Assembly: GCA_947579665.1 (NCBI GenBank)
Contig: OX388341.1
Location: forward strand, 2,232,001-2,296,000
From: Sympetrum striolatum
Taxonomy: Eukaryota; Arthropoda; Insecta; Odonata; Libellulidae
DNA length: 64,000 nt
Reading direction: 5' to 3'
The notes beneath the pieces were generated by a model. That model was given only the letters and a program-made list of their open reading frames with translations. It made no database searches and had not been told where the DNA came from. The position numbers and the translations under genes were made by a program. Positions 35,365-47,424 of this stretch are shown piece after piece (position 1 is the first letter of the stretch; each line of letters starts with the position of its first letter).

Positions 35365-36848
35365 CTGCAACAGAGGGAAGGATCAGCTTTTAATGATCCA
35401 ACGGTGATTCCGTCTTGCAGCTGGAAAAAGAAGGACCGCTTTATCTTTATCGTCGTCATCGGAGCGCTATTCGCAATGTTTGAGCAACGGTCTTCTCAGA
35501 AGGAATTGTAGAAAGCAATGCTCGATGAAAATGGGAAAGAATTGCGCAACCGAAATTTCACCCACTGTATCGTTTGAGCATGCACGTTACTGAGCGATCG
35601 ATCGGAGGAATTAAGGTCACTCTCTCTCTTTTGAAAAGTGCAATTCCCCGCGATATGGGTCACTGCCACACCTCAATCTCCAACGGTTTGCCCGTTGCAA
35701 AGGTTGACGCGAAAGTAATGCAATGAAATAAAGGCTATTTGTGTTCGAATCTTAAGACATAAATGAGTCCGAAGGCATTTCGAAATAAAAATTAAGTGCC
35801 TATATTAGTTTCAACAGAAAGTAGTAAAGCACCTTTGAATTTATGGGTCGTTAGCTTCTGTTGGTAGCAATGAGACGAGAGCCATATAATATAACCCATA
35901 TCGATATCTTCCACGAATTCAAACTAAAGTAATGATTGTGTCGCGACCAGCAAGGATGGAGCTGTGATCTATCTATTTTGTATATATCCATTTTAAATCT
36001 ATTATGTTATATGACAGGTATATATTTTCACGGTATTTAATACGTATATGATGGTGATGTGACGTCAATACAGTAGTCTAAATGAATTACCGAAAAGAGT
36101 CTATTTTTCTGTAATTGATGAACAAATATCTGAAAAAACTCGTTATCACGTAGACTCGTATGTTACAGGATTTTTGCGGTTCTTCTGTTTCTTATCCGAA
36201 TGATCATCGATCAATTTATTTCGTATGCATTTCGTTCTCACACAGAATTGAAAATGCCGCATGAATGTGATAAGCCAAATCGCTGCCCTTCGATGAGACA
36301 TATAATTAAAATCGCGTATTTTTATATGATCTGGTTTTGGATTTCAATCATTATATTTTACCTTCCACGCTAATAAAGTTTCCTTCCAAGCACGCCGTCA
36401 TCTCCTTGGTGACCGATAGCTGTCGTTTCGCTTTTCAGTTAGGAAACCAACGCGAAAGTCCATTAGTGAAGCGGGATTTAATTACGTTCCGAACAGCCTT
36501 TTCGGGAATTCTATTTTGTTTATCCCTAACGAGAGAATCCAAAGGTCATAAACAAATAGCAGTGCGGCTCTTTCGCTCGACCTTTTCAAACAGTTGGCAT
36601 GCACACGAACTTTTCCTTTTTAGCTGAGTTTCCATCGAGTGGTCGCTTGGAGTTGGCATACGTCCTGCAGATCAGGAAATGTCTACTGCAACGAATGAGT
36701 TATTTTCCCTTTTTCCATTCTGGATGATCTCCCAGATTCACTCTCTTAGGACATCCGAAAATTTCGATTCACTTACGCATTTTGGCTGTATTTGCTGGCT
36801 CGCATTCCCTCTTTCCAGATTCCTCAGTACATCCTATCTCTTTCTCTA
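35365..36848. other. Non-coding sequence
   Basis: No feature is recognised. A 96-codon plus-strand frame at 36337-36627 has no domain that I know. Confidence 0.4.
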
Positions 36849-36868
36849 TCTCTCTCTCTCTCTCTCTT
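36849..36868 (+). repeat. TC dinucleotide microsatellite
   Basis: An uninterrupted TC run of about ten units lies at the end of a longer pyrimidine-rich stretch that begins near 36810. Confidence 0.9.
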
Positions 36869-39439
36869 CGATTCGCTTATTGTTTCATTCGACATTAGAA
36901 TTTCTATTTTGAGCTTTTTTCTTCTAATTCAATGTTTTCGTAACAAATCATCGGAATCGTTTGAAAATAAAATTATAAATTTGCGGAAAGTCCTTCCTCT
37001 CTCATGTATCTACGTTATGATATGAGATAATGGTGAGATACTTCGAAAATTCTTGATTTTTGAACTTAAGGAGAAAATCGATTGGTGGTCATAACCAATA
37101 AGAAATTAAAGCATTCGAATAAAAAATAAAACAAGCGATCGATAAAAGCGCACTTACTACGTAACACATATTGTAACTGAACCAACGACATAACTATCGT
37201 GGTCTAAAATTTAATGTTATTCACGGATTCTTGGACACCGGCGAAGGAGATTTCAACGACCTAACAGTATTTCAACGCTCGAATACACTGGAGTAGATCA
37301 AAACCTATTAATCTCTTACCAATAAAATGAACTTTATTTCAATTACCGTAATTAAGAAAAGAATTTTCGATTATTTAAGTATAATTTAATTATAATATTA
37401 TTAATTATTAAGTATAATTAATTTCAGTTCCCTTGACGACTAGACCAGTTTATTCCCACGTAGAGTTGTTCTTATTAGGTACCAGAGCTCAGTAAGGATA
37501 TTAACTATGATTAAGTGAATATGGCCCTTCAAGTGCATGGTTGGCATATGAATTTTAGCAAAAAATTCGAACTATCTTTGGAAAACGGAAGATGAGTGAT
37601 TTACACATTTTTTCTCGTCATCCAATTTAAGAAATTATAACTTTTCTATCTTCGGTTGAAATGAAAATCGTGAGAAATTCAAAGAAGTTTCCGCCAAAAT
37701 GCATAGCAGAGCACCTTGTCGACTGTTCTCAATTGCTTCACAGTCGTTTCATCAGTCAAGAGGACATTCGCTTCCGAATCAGTCTCATCGAAAACTCTGA
37801 TCACATCTGCGTTTGACCGCCGTCTCTTCCGAAGACGCGGTTGCGTTAGAGCGTCCTTGCAACACGTAATGCACAGCGATCACGTCACCGGAAAAGAGCG
37901 GTTCCGTTAAAATCACGCTCCGTGAGGCGTCTATTTATAGCCTCCTTCTCGAAAGTGTAAATCCTCTTCTTTGATAAAGCTATACGCGAGTGAGGGAGGG
38001 TGAACATTTAAGATTCCACCGCTAAGATTAATGAATTTAATTTCGGAGATCCATCGCCGCAATATCGAATCCACGAAGGAATTCAGCATTCTCCCTCTGG
38101 AAAACACAGAATTAGAGTATAGGATGTAACGATACATCGACAACAAAATATTCCAAATAAATTAAATGTGAAGCTACGATTGTAACACCATTTGAAATAA
38201 ACTAAAAACTGTTGGAATAAAGGGTAATTTTATTCTGACCTAATAGGTACTTGCAGTTTATAACCAATATCATAGCTATGAAAAATATGAAGTAACTTTG
38301 AAGATATTTATGTTTAATCTATCAATGAATACAATTAGATAAATCGTAACTTTAATTAAATTGAAATAATTTCATTTGATAACATTGCAAATTATGTAAC
38401 ATTTTTGCTCGCCTAAATAATTTGGGGAACCCATTCAATTAAATTAACTAAATATGCGAAGGTGTTACCTCGTGGAAGGCCATAATATGGAAAGAATTAC
38501 TTCGTACGCTCCCGTAGAATGTATTGGTGCGACATGTATCGCTAGCGGCAGTCCGCTGGAGAAACATGCCTCACAAATGATTTTCTGTTGGAGTGTACGA
38601 AATAATTCTTTTCCACATTCACTTAAGCTTCTAAATAGAATCTTGGCGAGCGTGTAGTGAATAAAGCGTGATGAAAGTCAAATTTAACTTTCCCTTACAA
38701 TCAATAGCTAAATTACACTGCGATTGATAATTAATATTTCTTCAACACGTGCTCATTTATATACTGGTTTCAAAAAGTCTAACGATATAGCCGTCCTTCG
38801 TTTTTCATTCCAGAAACCTAAAATTGCAATCAATAAATAACTAAAACAAGGAATATGCTTAGAAACGTTTCTAATTTTGATTAATGGTAGGAATTGCATT
38901 TTAAGCACAATATGTAACTGACGATGAAGCTCTTCCGAGAAATTGTGAATATGGTGTAATGAACGAGCGTATGAGAAATGATCAAATGATTGGGAAATGA
39001 TCAAATGATGGACTCCAATCACAGGTCGGATAACAACAGTTATGAATTCGACAGTTCTGTAATCTGCACGATCTCAACAAATGAATGGCGAAAGATGACT
39101 CAATGAGCAGAAGGAACGCAGGTGAAAATAACTTATGTAAGCCTTTGAAAATGAAACCACGAGCATTTCCCTGAAATCGGAAGACGATTGTTATCGGCAA
39201 TGAGAGATGCTTGCACGTCGGAAGGCAGATTTAATCTTAATCGCATCTTTGTCATCATTACAAAGATTTCCAATCTTCCGGCAGTAGGCCAGCCTGGTGA
39301 ATTATTGTCCTAACCCCCCCAAATACAAGTACAATCTCCATAATTAGCTTCTTTAATAGATATTCATCCAGATGTAAAAGCACCACCCATTCGGATGTCC
39401 GAGGAGTGGTGGCATGAAAAAGGTTCATCACGAAGGAAA
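36869..39439. other. Non-coding sequence
   Basis: The sequence is AT-rich with a GC-richer patch at 37690-37930. A short tandem duplication of AAATGATCAAATGAT occurs at about 38977-39009. No gene is recognised. Confidence 0.4.
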
Positions 39440-40079
39440 GAATTACTACCCTGCAATTCACAACCTACAACTGCCGCAGCTTGAAGAGCGATTGCTGGAA
39501 CTACTCAATGAAACAGAAAAGATAAAATGGGATGTCATCGGTCTCAGCGAAGTCAGAAAAAATCAGAAGAGCTACATACACTAAAGGGAGGATATATATT
39601 CCTTTATAGGGGTACTAAGGATGGAAGAAATGGAGGCGTTGGATTCATGATCAACAAGAGATGGAAGGATAATCGAAGGTGTATCAGATAGAATTTGCAA
39701 ACTCATACTAAAGACCAATGAGCGTTACTCAGTGCAGGTCATCCAAGTCTACGCACCAACAGCGGCAAGCAGCGAAGAGGAAATTGAAAACTTCTACCAA
39801 ACTCTCGGCACTGAACATGACAAGGAGGCCCACTACTATAAAGTCATTATGGGAGATTTTAATGCTCGTGTAGGTCAGCGGGAAGCTGATGACACTGTCG
39901 CAGGACAATATGGACTGGGCCAGAGAAATGAGCGAGGTCACCGCTTAGTAGAGTTTGCAGAATGCACCAATATGTATATAACAAATACATACTTTAAGAA
40001 AAAAACTAAAAGGAAATGGACGTGGAGAGGTCCCAATGGGACAAAAATGAAATAGACTACATATCGGTAAACACTCTTA
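39440..40079 (+). mobile_element. RTE-like retrotransposon, endonuclease part (interrupted copy, 5' piece)
   Basis: Several frames together encode an apurinic-type endonuclease domain. Recognisable blocks are WDVIGLSEVRK (about 39519-39553), GGVGFMINKRW (about 39635-39665), VIQVYAPTAASSEEEIENFY (from 39738), MGDFNARVG at 39849-39875, and GLGQRNERGHRLVEF followed by a KRKWTWRGPNG block near 40013-40047. These match the EN domain of RTE-clade elements, often annotated as craniofacial development protein 2-like in arthropods. The frame shifts several times, so the copy is degenerate. It breaks off inside the conserved IDYISV block at the TTA where the Harbinger-like element inserted, and resumes at 42898. 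The true 5' end is not visible. Confidence 0.85.
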
Positions 40080-40682
40080 GGGCCGTATTTATAGTCCACT
40101 CCTAGGAGTTTCCCAGCGCCTAGCAGTCCCCCAAGGCCAAAAACGGTATTTATAGTCCTCTTTCTACCCCTTACAACCCCCCTTAGAGACTGGCAAGCTG
40201 TGAAAAGTTGGGTAACCGAGATAGGTGACCCAGCGAACCCCTAAAGCGTGATACCGGTGGTGGCAAAACTGCGAACTAATTTAGTAAACAACAAACATGG
40301 CGGATAATCTGTTCGATTCGCTCGATTAGATTCAACAATTGGTGTATAAAATAAAATAGTGGGCTGTGAAATCCTCATAGTTTCTTTGAATTAGGGTAAA
40401 AATCAGCAGAGTATTTTTGGTATACATTTATTTTATCCTAATGTATTTAAAACTATCTAACGGATGTTTTAAAACCTCAGCTTGGGCAGTCGTTAAGAAA
40501 TGTGAAGTTATTAGTTTTATTACGTAAAATTTTGATTTCATTGAGGTTGAATGTATTGGCAATTACTATACGTATTAGTAGAGATGTATTTATGTTGTCC
40601 ACGGGTGATTCCTACTCTTGATTGCTGATTCTCTGTGGCCTTTCGTTGTCGTAGTCGTGACAAATAACCTTTGACGCAGGAG

Positions 40683-41815
40683 AAAGAGTAAATATTTACA
40701 GTGGAATGCCACAATGGTCAGTATTAGGCCTATTACTATTTTAAATATATATCAATGATATATTTTCTGTTATAAAGTGCTGTAAATTATACTTGTATGC
40801 TGATGACGCTGTATTAATATCTGTTCACAAGGCTGAAAGAGCTCAACAGGCTGACTTAAATAAAATTAAGAAATGGTGCCATGATAACAAATAAAAATAA
40901 ATTTACACAAGACAAAAGTTATGAAAATTAGAGTTAGAGAAGAAATTAATCAGAAAGTGGAACCTTTACAATACCTTCACACTTACATCCTGCTTACAGA
41001 AAATTACTTTTCCAATAAGCACAAGGAAAAGTTTGCTAAAAAACAAGGCTTAATAGGGAGAGATAGAATAATGTACAATATACTAATTTATTATAATATG
41101 TATGGCAGGAAGCGACTTGATGTCGCAATACCTATGTTATTTAATGACTTACCTTATAACATATACTTAAATTTAGTTCTGAATTTTGAAAAACATATAA
41201 CAGATCCCTTGGTAATACTATGATATATGTCAAAATTGTATTGAGTTGATTTTGTACATTTATTGCTCTGACTATGGGATGCTAATGATTGGAACTAAGT
41301 TTATATCTGCTATTGTACTTTGTGATTTTATAATAATTCTTTCTATAGTCTTGTGTATTACGTACTTAATATATATGCTATGTTTATTGTGAATCATTAT
41401 ATAATTGCTGAATTTGATATTGATTTTCATATTATAATTAGTGCAGTAGATAAGTAGATGCAGTATTTACAATTTTTGGAATCATAAGTAGTATTTTGTG
41501 AATGTTTTTGTAAACTTAATGCTTTATTTTGCTAAAAACGTTTGAAATTATTCTTAATTTTCATCATTAATGTATGAAATACTCCAAATTTTAAATAATT
41601 TGTAATCTTAGGCTTGTGGTTATTTAACTTCTGGCACCTCCTGATGAGCCTACATCTGGCTCAGGAGGACCAAAAAGATGAATATTTACAATCCTGTTTC
41701 TTAAACTTAAATAACATGTAAATTAATTTGTAAGCCGTTCACAGGCAGGGGATATGATTTACATTGCATTATTGTATTGTTTGAACAATACAATACAACA
41801 AAATAATAATAACAA
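40683..41815 (+). mobile_element. 5'-truncated LINE fragment inside the Harbinger-like element
   Basis: The remains of a reverse transcriptase start at SGMPQ and SVLGLLLF (about 40699-40740), continue with IYINDIF, and include an intact YADD catalytic motif at 40796-40807. The region after IKKWCHDN is largely deleted. The C-terminal piece at 40921-41223 ends with YNMYGRKRLDVAIPMLFNDL, similar to the copy at 7560-8060. The 3' UTR carries the paired GAGCC hairpin (41637-41668), then an 11-base palindrome pair at 41771-41794, then an A-rich tail. In-frame stops and the deletion make it inactive. Boundaries are approximate. Confidence 0.75.
41637..41668 (+). other. Conserved 3' UTR stem-loop of the LINE, second copy
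   Basis: CCTCCT (41637-41642) pairs with AGGAGG (41663-41668). GAGCC (41646-41650) pairs with GGCTC (41658-41662). The bulge (3 bases) and loop (7 bases) have the same size as at 7915-7946. The third outer pair is T-A here and A-T there, so pairing is kept despite both bases changing. Confidence 0.75.
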
Positions 41816-42897
41816 ACATTTTTTCTGAATAAAATATTCTATTATAATCATAAATCTCATGGTTAGAATCAGTTGAAATTAATGGGGCGTGAGAAAATGT
41901 ATTCATTCAGGATTTATCACTAATTTATCAGTGAATGTGAAGAAAGTTGATGAAAAGTCTCCTATATATATCTTATGAAGTCGAAATTTCTATTGTTTGT
42001 GTAACTAGATACCGAAACCGACCGAAGCAGCTGCTTCATTCATCTAATACTACTGATGCAATATTTATTCTTGATTTTTTATTTAATCGACTTAAAGTTA
42101 ACATTACCGGCGTTAATACGTTGCGTTACGCTAACTGATACAGCGGTGACGGGAATTTTTAAATTCAAAGCTATTACACGAGAACTCGGTTCGTGGGAGG
42201 TTTAAAATTTCACAAAATGTCCTTCTTCAAAAGCCTCTTTACCTTTTCCCTCACCTTTTAAAAAATTCACCTAAAGGACGCAAATTAAACATTCATGAAC
42301 AGTTGGAAAAATCACACCAGATACAAAGTAACTACAACCTCACAAACGTTAACCTGCCATTTCTATCTTGATTATAGTAATGCAGTTTCAACAACGGCTG
42401 CCTTAGTAAATTGTTGATACTTTATTATAAATTTAATAGTTTTGTTGTAAATTGAAGTTATTTTTTATTTATATACATTTCCTTTCTTGGACTGTTGTAA
42501 ATGTCTTTAACAGGAACATTGAGCTCAACAGAACTTTGGTTTAAACATAAAAATAAATACAGGTAGAGCTGGAGATGGATGAGGACAGACATGAAACTGA
42601 TTTTTACTAACATGCAGAGCTTAAATGTTATTAGAATTTACAATACCTATTCATACTTTGCCATCAATACAAGATTTCATGTGAACCAAAACAAATTAGC
42701 AGAAAGGAATATTTAAAAAAACTGAACAGCGAAACAGGTTTTTAGGAACGCTGTTGCCAAATTTATCACGAGTCCTTCTCCGCGTCAGAGGACTGCTGGG
42801 AGTTGTTTATAAATACCAATAGGTACCGCTCGCCTGGCAGCTTACTCATAAGGGGTTCGTTAGGTATAGGTGAAGGAGTCGACTATAAATACGGCCC

Positions 42898-44737
42898 TTA
42901 CACTGTAAGAAACTGTGAAGTTATGCATAACTTCAACACTGAAAGTGACTACAGAATTTTTAGATGCAGAATTAATATTAACCCCTGAATGGAGCGAAAG
43001 AAGTTGGTTTCTTGCAAGAAGGAGGAGATAAATATTGGTAAACTATCAGATAAGAAAAAGGAGTTTCAGCTGGAACCAAGACATAGGTGCTCAGTACTTC
43101 AGGAGGAAGAATTCGAAACCAAAGTTATGGAAGTCGTGAAGAAAGCGGCAGAGGAAGTAGCAAGCATGCCAAGAAAACCTAAGGATAAGCAGTTCAGTGA
43201 TAGAACCCAGCAAATGATGAAACGACGGAAGGAACTGAAGAATTCAGACACTCCAAGAGATAACATCGAATATGCCGAGCTTTGCAAAGCCATCAGAGTA
43301 GCAATCAAGGAAGATGAGGGATTTTAATGAAAAGGTTATGCAAGAGGCCATAGAAAATAACAAGAGCATAAAGAGGGCCAGAGGACACCAAGTAATTGGT
43401 AAGAAACAGATTTTAGCCACACAGAAGGGAGATGGCACAACAACAATTAACAGACCAGCAGTATTGAAGACTGTAACAGAATACTTTGGCAACCTATACA
43501 AGAGGATGGGAAATGCCGAAGAGGAAAAGCAAGAGGAAGCCAATGGTCAATGGCAAGCCATGATCTCTTCTCAATTCTCCCAGATGAGGTAATGGTGGCG
43601 ATTGGGAATGAAAGTAGGAGGAGAATGGGAAATTAGGAGGAGCAGATGGGGTGTTGGCGTAGTATCTGAAATCTGGTGGAACAGATATTGTTAATATTTT
43701 AGCATTATTATTCAGTGATTGTCAACGACTAGGAATGATTCCCAAGGAATGGAACCACTTAAGGATAGTCCTTCTGCACAAGAAATGAAGCAGAGAAGAT
43801 TTAAAGAACTATCGCCCCATTAGCTTCCTTCCAGTTGACTATAAGACACTCATGAGGATAATACCTGAACGTCTTAAGATGACCCTGTCTTCAGCCCAGC
43901 CTAGAGAACATGCAGAATTCCGGAAAAACTTCAGCACTATGGACCACATCCACACACTCCAGAAAATTATTAACAGAACGAATAAGTACGAGATGCCACT
44001 CGCTTCAAGACTCGAAGAATTAAACACAGCGGGACAGAAGATAGGACTAAGGATAAACCTAACAAAAACAAAGGAAATGTATAATTCGTTTGCAGTGCAA
44101 GAGACAGTCAAACTTAAAGAAAAACGTCTGGATGTTTGCTTGGAATACACATTCCTGGAACAACGTGTAACGACAGGAGAGAAAAACAGGATTAATGAAG
44201 TAAACAGAAGAATGAAACTTGGCTGGAGCGCATTTGGTAGGAACTCAAACATTCTGAAGTCAAGAATGCCAATGGTTTTGAAGAGGAAGGTCTTCAACCA
44301 ATGCATTCTACCTGTCCTGACCTATGGTAGTGAAACTTGGGTGTTAAATGCTGCAATAACCCAGAGACTTCAGACAACGCAAAGGAGCATGGAGCGTTGT
44401 ATGCTGGGAATCACAAGAAGAGACAGGAAACGCAACACTTGGGTGAGAATGATGACTGAAGTTATAGACATCATAGATAAGGTAAGGTCACTAAAATGGA
44501 GGTGGGCCGGCCGTATTGCGAGAAGAAACGACAACTGTTGGACATCTGCAGTTCTCAACTGGATACCAAGAGAGGTGAAGAGACCAAGAAGAAGACCTAT
44601 GGACAGGTGGAATAGAGACATCATCAAGTACTTAGGTGTAACGTGGCAACAAGAAGCTCAGGACAGATAAAATTGGAACGTACTTGGGGAGGCCTACATC
44701 CGACGTCGGATTGAAAGTGGCTGATGATGATGATGAC
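42898..44737 (+). mobile_element. RTE-like retrotransposon, 3' piece with deleted RT core
   Basis: The sequence resumes the endonuclease C-terminus (CEVMHNFNTESDYRIFRC, about 42917-42970). A linker frame follows (42989-43327), then a reverse-transcriptase finger block NYRPISFLP at 43807-43833. After MDHIHTLQKIINRTNKYEMP the frame jumps directly to LEELNTAGQKIGLRINLTKT, so the palm with the YxDD motif is deleted. A 272-codon open stretch (43852-44670) then covers the thumb and the typical C-terminus with ILPVLTYGSETW, TQRSMERCMLGI and LKWRWAGRIARR. This matches RTE-clade elements of insects. The element ends in a TGA trinucleotide run at 44722-44736, a usual RTE tail. The copy cannot be active. 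Confidence 0.88.
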
Positions 44738-46402
44738 ATAAAGCAGGAACTCTGTTGGTTTGTGTTAGATTTGAGTCCACACCGTTTGCCCGATTTTCAT
44801 ACTTGATCTTTTGAATCAGGAAGCAAGTACAGTTGTATTTTTATTCGATAATTTGTTGAGTTCGAACCAAGATCGCTCAGATATATTTCCATAAGAAGTA
44901 AATCTAAACTTCACTTTTATAGTTTGCAGGCTTTTTTCTGTTGAAGAATTTAATTATAAGGAATAGTCGTACAGAGTTGAGATAGAGACGAAATGAAAGA
45001 GAATTAAATAAAATTGTTTAATATTAACCTCCTGGAATATTGATTATTTTAATGGATTTCAAGAATTGACAAAAAAACGAAAAATGTTGAGGTTGTGAAC
45101 AACTAGTCCCTCTGACGACCAATATGATTGTTGAATCCGAGCTAATGCATTTTGCCGTTAGAATGAATGGGATATTGTTCATATGCAAAGGGTACCAATA
45201 GGGCAAAGGGTGCAATTGACATGGCCGATTGCATGATTGCTTGACTTGCACATACGACCGGGAAGTAAGTCTTGCACGACTCACGTCGCTCCTTCACTAG
45301 ATTTCTCGATCCGGGTGGTGCACGACTAATTCGACCGCTGGTTCTCAATTGGTCGAGTACACGACCGAAGTGGTCATTGCGCTAAAGTATATATTGGTCT
45401 CCGCTACGAATCCAGAGGAGCACTCCCACAAGAAGTGAGAGTTAATCCTTTATATTCCAACTGCAAAATTAAATGAAAAAGTTTTCGTTTACAACGAAAC
45501 CTTTATTATTGATATCGGTTCAATGAGATTTTTACCATCAACTCCACAATCTAATTTAAATCTAATATTTAAAATATATAATTCAATTTATCTTATTTCA
45601 AATGACTCGAATTCAATTACGAAACCAGAAAAGAGAAGCGGCTTTGTTTGGGTAACCATGGAACCCCATTCTTGAGGCCGTTGGTTGACCAATAAGTATT
45701 TTATCTCTAGAAATTTCGAGTTCCGCTGCTGAATGTCATAATAATGCAGGATATATTTTTCCAACAAATAAAGAAGAAGCTGAGCGCTGGTGAATGCCAA
45801 GGGTATGAATCTTTGAGAAAAAATCTAAAAGAGTGCTTCATCTATAAGAGAAACAAAAATACATCCTTTGTTGATGCAAATCCAACGATTTTCTGATACT
45901 TAATCAAGATGCATACATGAGTGTGTTCGGTGGGTTCTTACGCATTTCCTATTACCGACTTAAGCAATCCCTCTCACTATTTGACCAACCAATTTCTTCT
46001 CAATTACTTCAATTAAGACCCTTTCAATCTACAGCGACTCCATCCGTGTCCAACTTACATTTTACATTCTACGCAACACCCACAGTCCTCTTATGTTTTG
46101 ATTTCCTCATTTCTTAGGTTCCATGTTTCACACCCATACTGCAAAACACGCGTAAGAACAGTAAATATATCAATCTTTTCCTGTTTTCTTTATATTTTAT
46201 TATGAGTTGCGTTTGCTCTCAAAGATATTCCTTCTCGAACCTTATATTTGCATCTCCCATCCCAAGAAAGAACACTACCAATTTCGAGAATTTATCCAAC
46301 TGGTCGAGCTTTTGTCCACTGTCGTAAACTTGGCTTCATTTCGTTTGGAAAACATCATTATTTTCGTTTTAATTGCGATTATTTTCACCCTAGACTCTTT
46401 TT
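44738..46402. other. Non-coding sequence
   Basis: A moderately GC-rich patch at 45110-45440 contains overlapping minus-strand frames and a donor-like GTGAGT with no matching acceptor. Nothing is recognised elsewhere. Confidence 0.4.
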
Positions 46403-47416
46403 ACTTTCTCCATATACGTAGTATAGAGAAAGTATTGTTTTCATGAAAAAAATCGACTTCGAAATTTCAACGGAAATACACGTTTTGGGGTCCCTAGAAT
46501 ACGTTTTGACCATTTTCGGAATGATGTCTGTGTGTATGTGTGTGTGTGTGTGTGTGTGAGTGTGTATGTGTGTGTGTGTGATAGTGGGCGCTCTAACGTG
46601 AAAACTATTAGTCGTATCAATACCAAACTTCATATATAGTACTGTGGTGTGTGCTGTCAGAGTTGATTAGTTTTTGGAGTAAATCGGTTAACCGAAATGT
46701 CGAGCTTCATTCATCAAACTTCATTTCCAGTTTTCAAAATATCTCCATAAATATGATATATAGGTATATTGTATAACTTATAAAAGCTTTAGACAATGTG
46801 ATTTACTATAAATATTGCATGAAACATATTTTTGTATCACTGATTGTGTAGGAGTTATTTGTGAAATACTGATAAACCGGAAGTTGCTGATTATGTACTT
46901 TGTGGGGGCTTTAACATTAAAACTGTTTGTCGGATCAACACCAAATTTCATATATAGTATTTTCGTTGGTGTCGTTAGAGTTGATTAGTTTTTGGAGTAA
47001 ATCGATTAACCGGAAGTCGAGTTTATTCTTCAAAGCTCATTTCCGGTTTTCAAAATATCTCCATAAATATGATATTTAGGTATAGACTTTTATTAATAAA
47101 AGTTTTAGAAAATGTAATTTACTATAACTTTTGTATGAAACATATTTTTTTATCACTGATTGTGTAAGAGTTATTTGTGAAATACTGATAAACCGGAAGT
47201 GGCTGATTATGTACTTAGTGGGCGCTGTAGGCGCTGTGGCGAAAGGCCATATCATCGTTTTTCATCGAACATGTCCCGAAAAACATTATTTATAATGTTT
47301 GTGACGTAAAAGATAATATGATATAAAATTATCACTTATCTTCCAAGTTTAGATTGAATATAGAGTTCGAAAATACTGTCGTAGATAAATATTTACATAT
47401 TATATATGGAGAAAGT
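46403..47416. repeat. 1.0 kb repeat element with internal tandem duplication
   Basis: The block is bounded by a 14-base inverted repeat (ACTTTCTCCATATA at 46403-46416 and its complement at 47403-47416). Inside, two copies of a unit of about 317 bases follow each other: AGTTGATTAGTTTTTGGAGT recurs at 46661 and 46979, and GCTGATTATGTACTT at 46886 and 47202. The copies have diverged by many substitutions. A third unit starts at about 47217 and is cut short. At the left end ACTTTCTC is also inverted locally at 46426-46433, forming a hairpin. No target duplication or coding capacity is visible. A non-autonomous DNA element or a dispersed satellite are both possible. Confidence 0.65.
46527..46582 (+). 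repeat. TG microsatellite inside the repeat element
   Basis: A TG run of 56 bases is interrupted by a few A substitutions (TGTATGTG, TGAGTG). It lies in the left part of the element at 46403-47416. Confidence 0.9.
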
Positions 47417-47424
47417 CATGTGTC

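Larger units (their letters stand above)
40080..42897. mobile_element. Non-autonomous Harbinger-like DNA transposon inserted in the RTE element
   Basis: The left end at 40080 starts GGGCCGTATTTATAGTC, and 42897 read inward on the other strand starts with the same 17 bases. The match continues to 24 bases with a single mismatch. The triplet TTA occurs at 40077-40079 and again at 42898-42900, as a 3 bp target duplication. PIF/Harbinger elements make three-base TWA duplications and often have GGGCC ends. Subterminal repeats (GGTATTTATA at about 40147 and inverted at about 42810) add support. No transposase frame is visible inside, and about 1.1 kb of the interior is another LINE fragment, so it moved with help from elsewhere. 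Confidence 0.85.
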
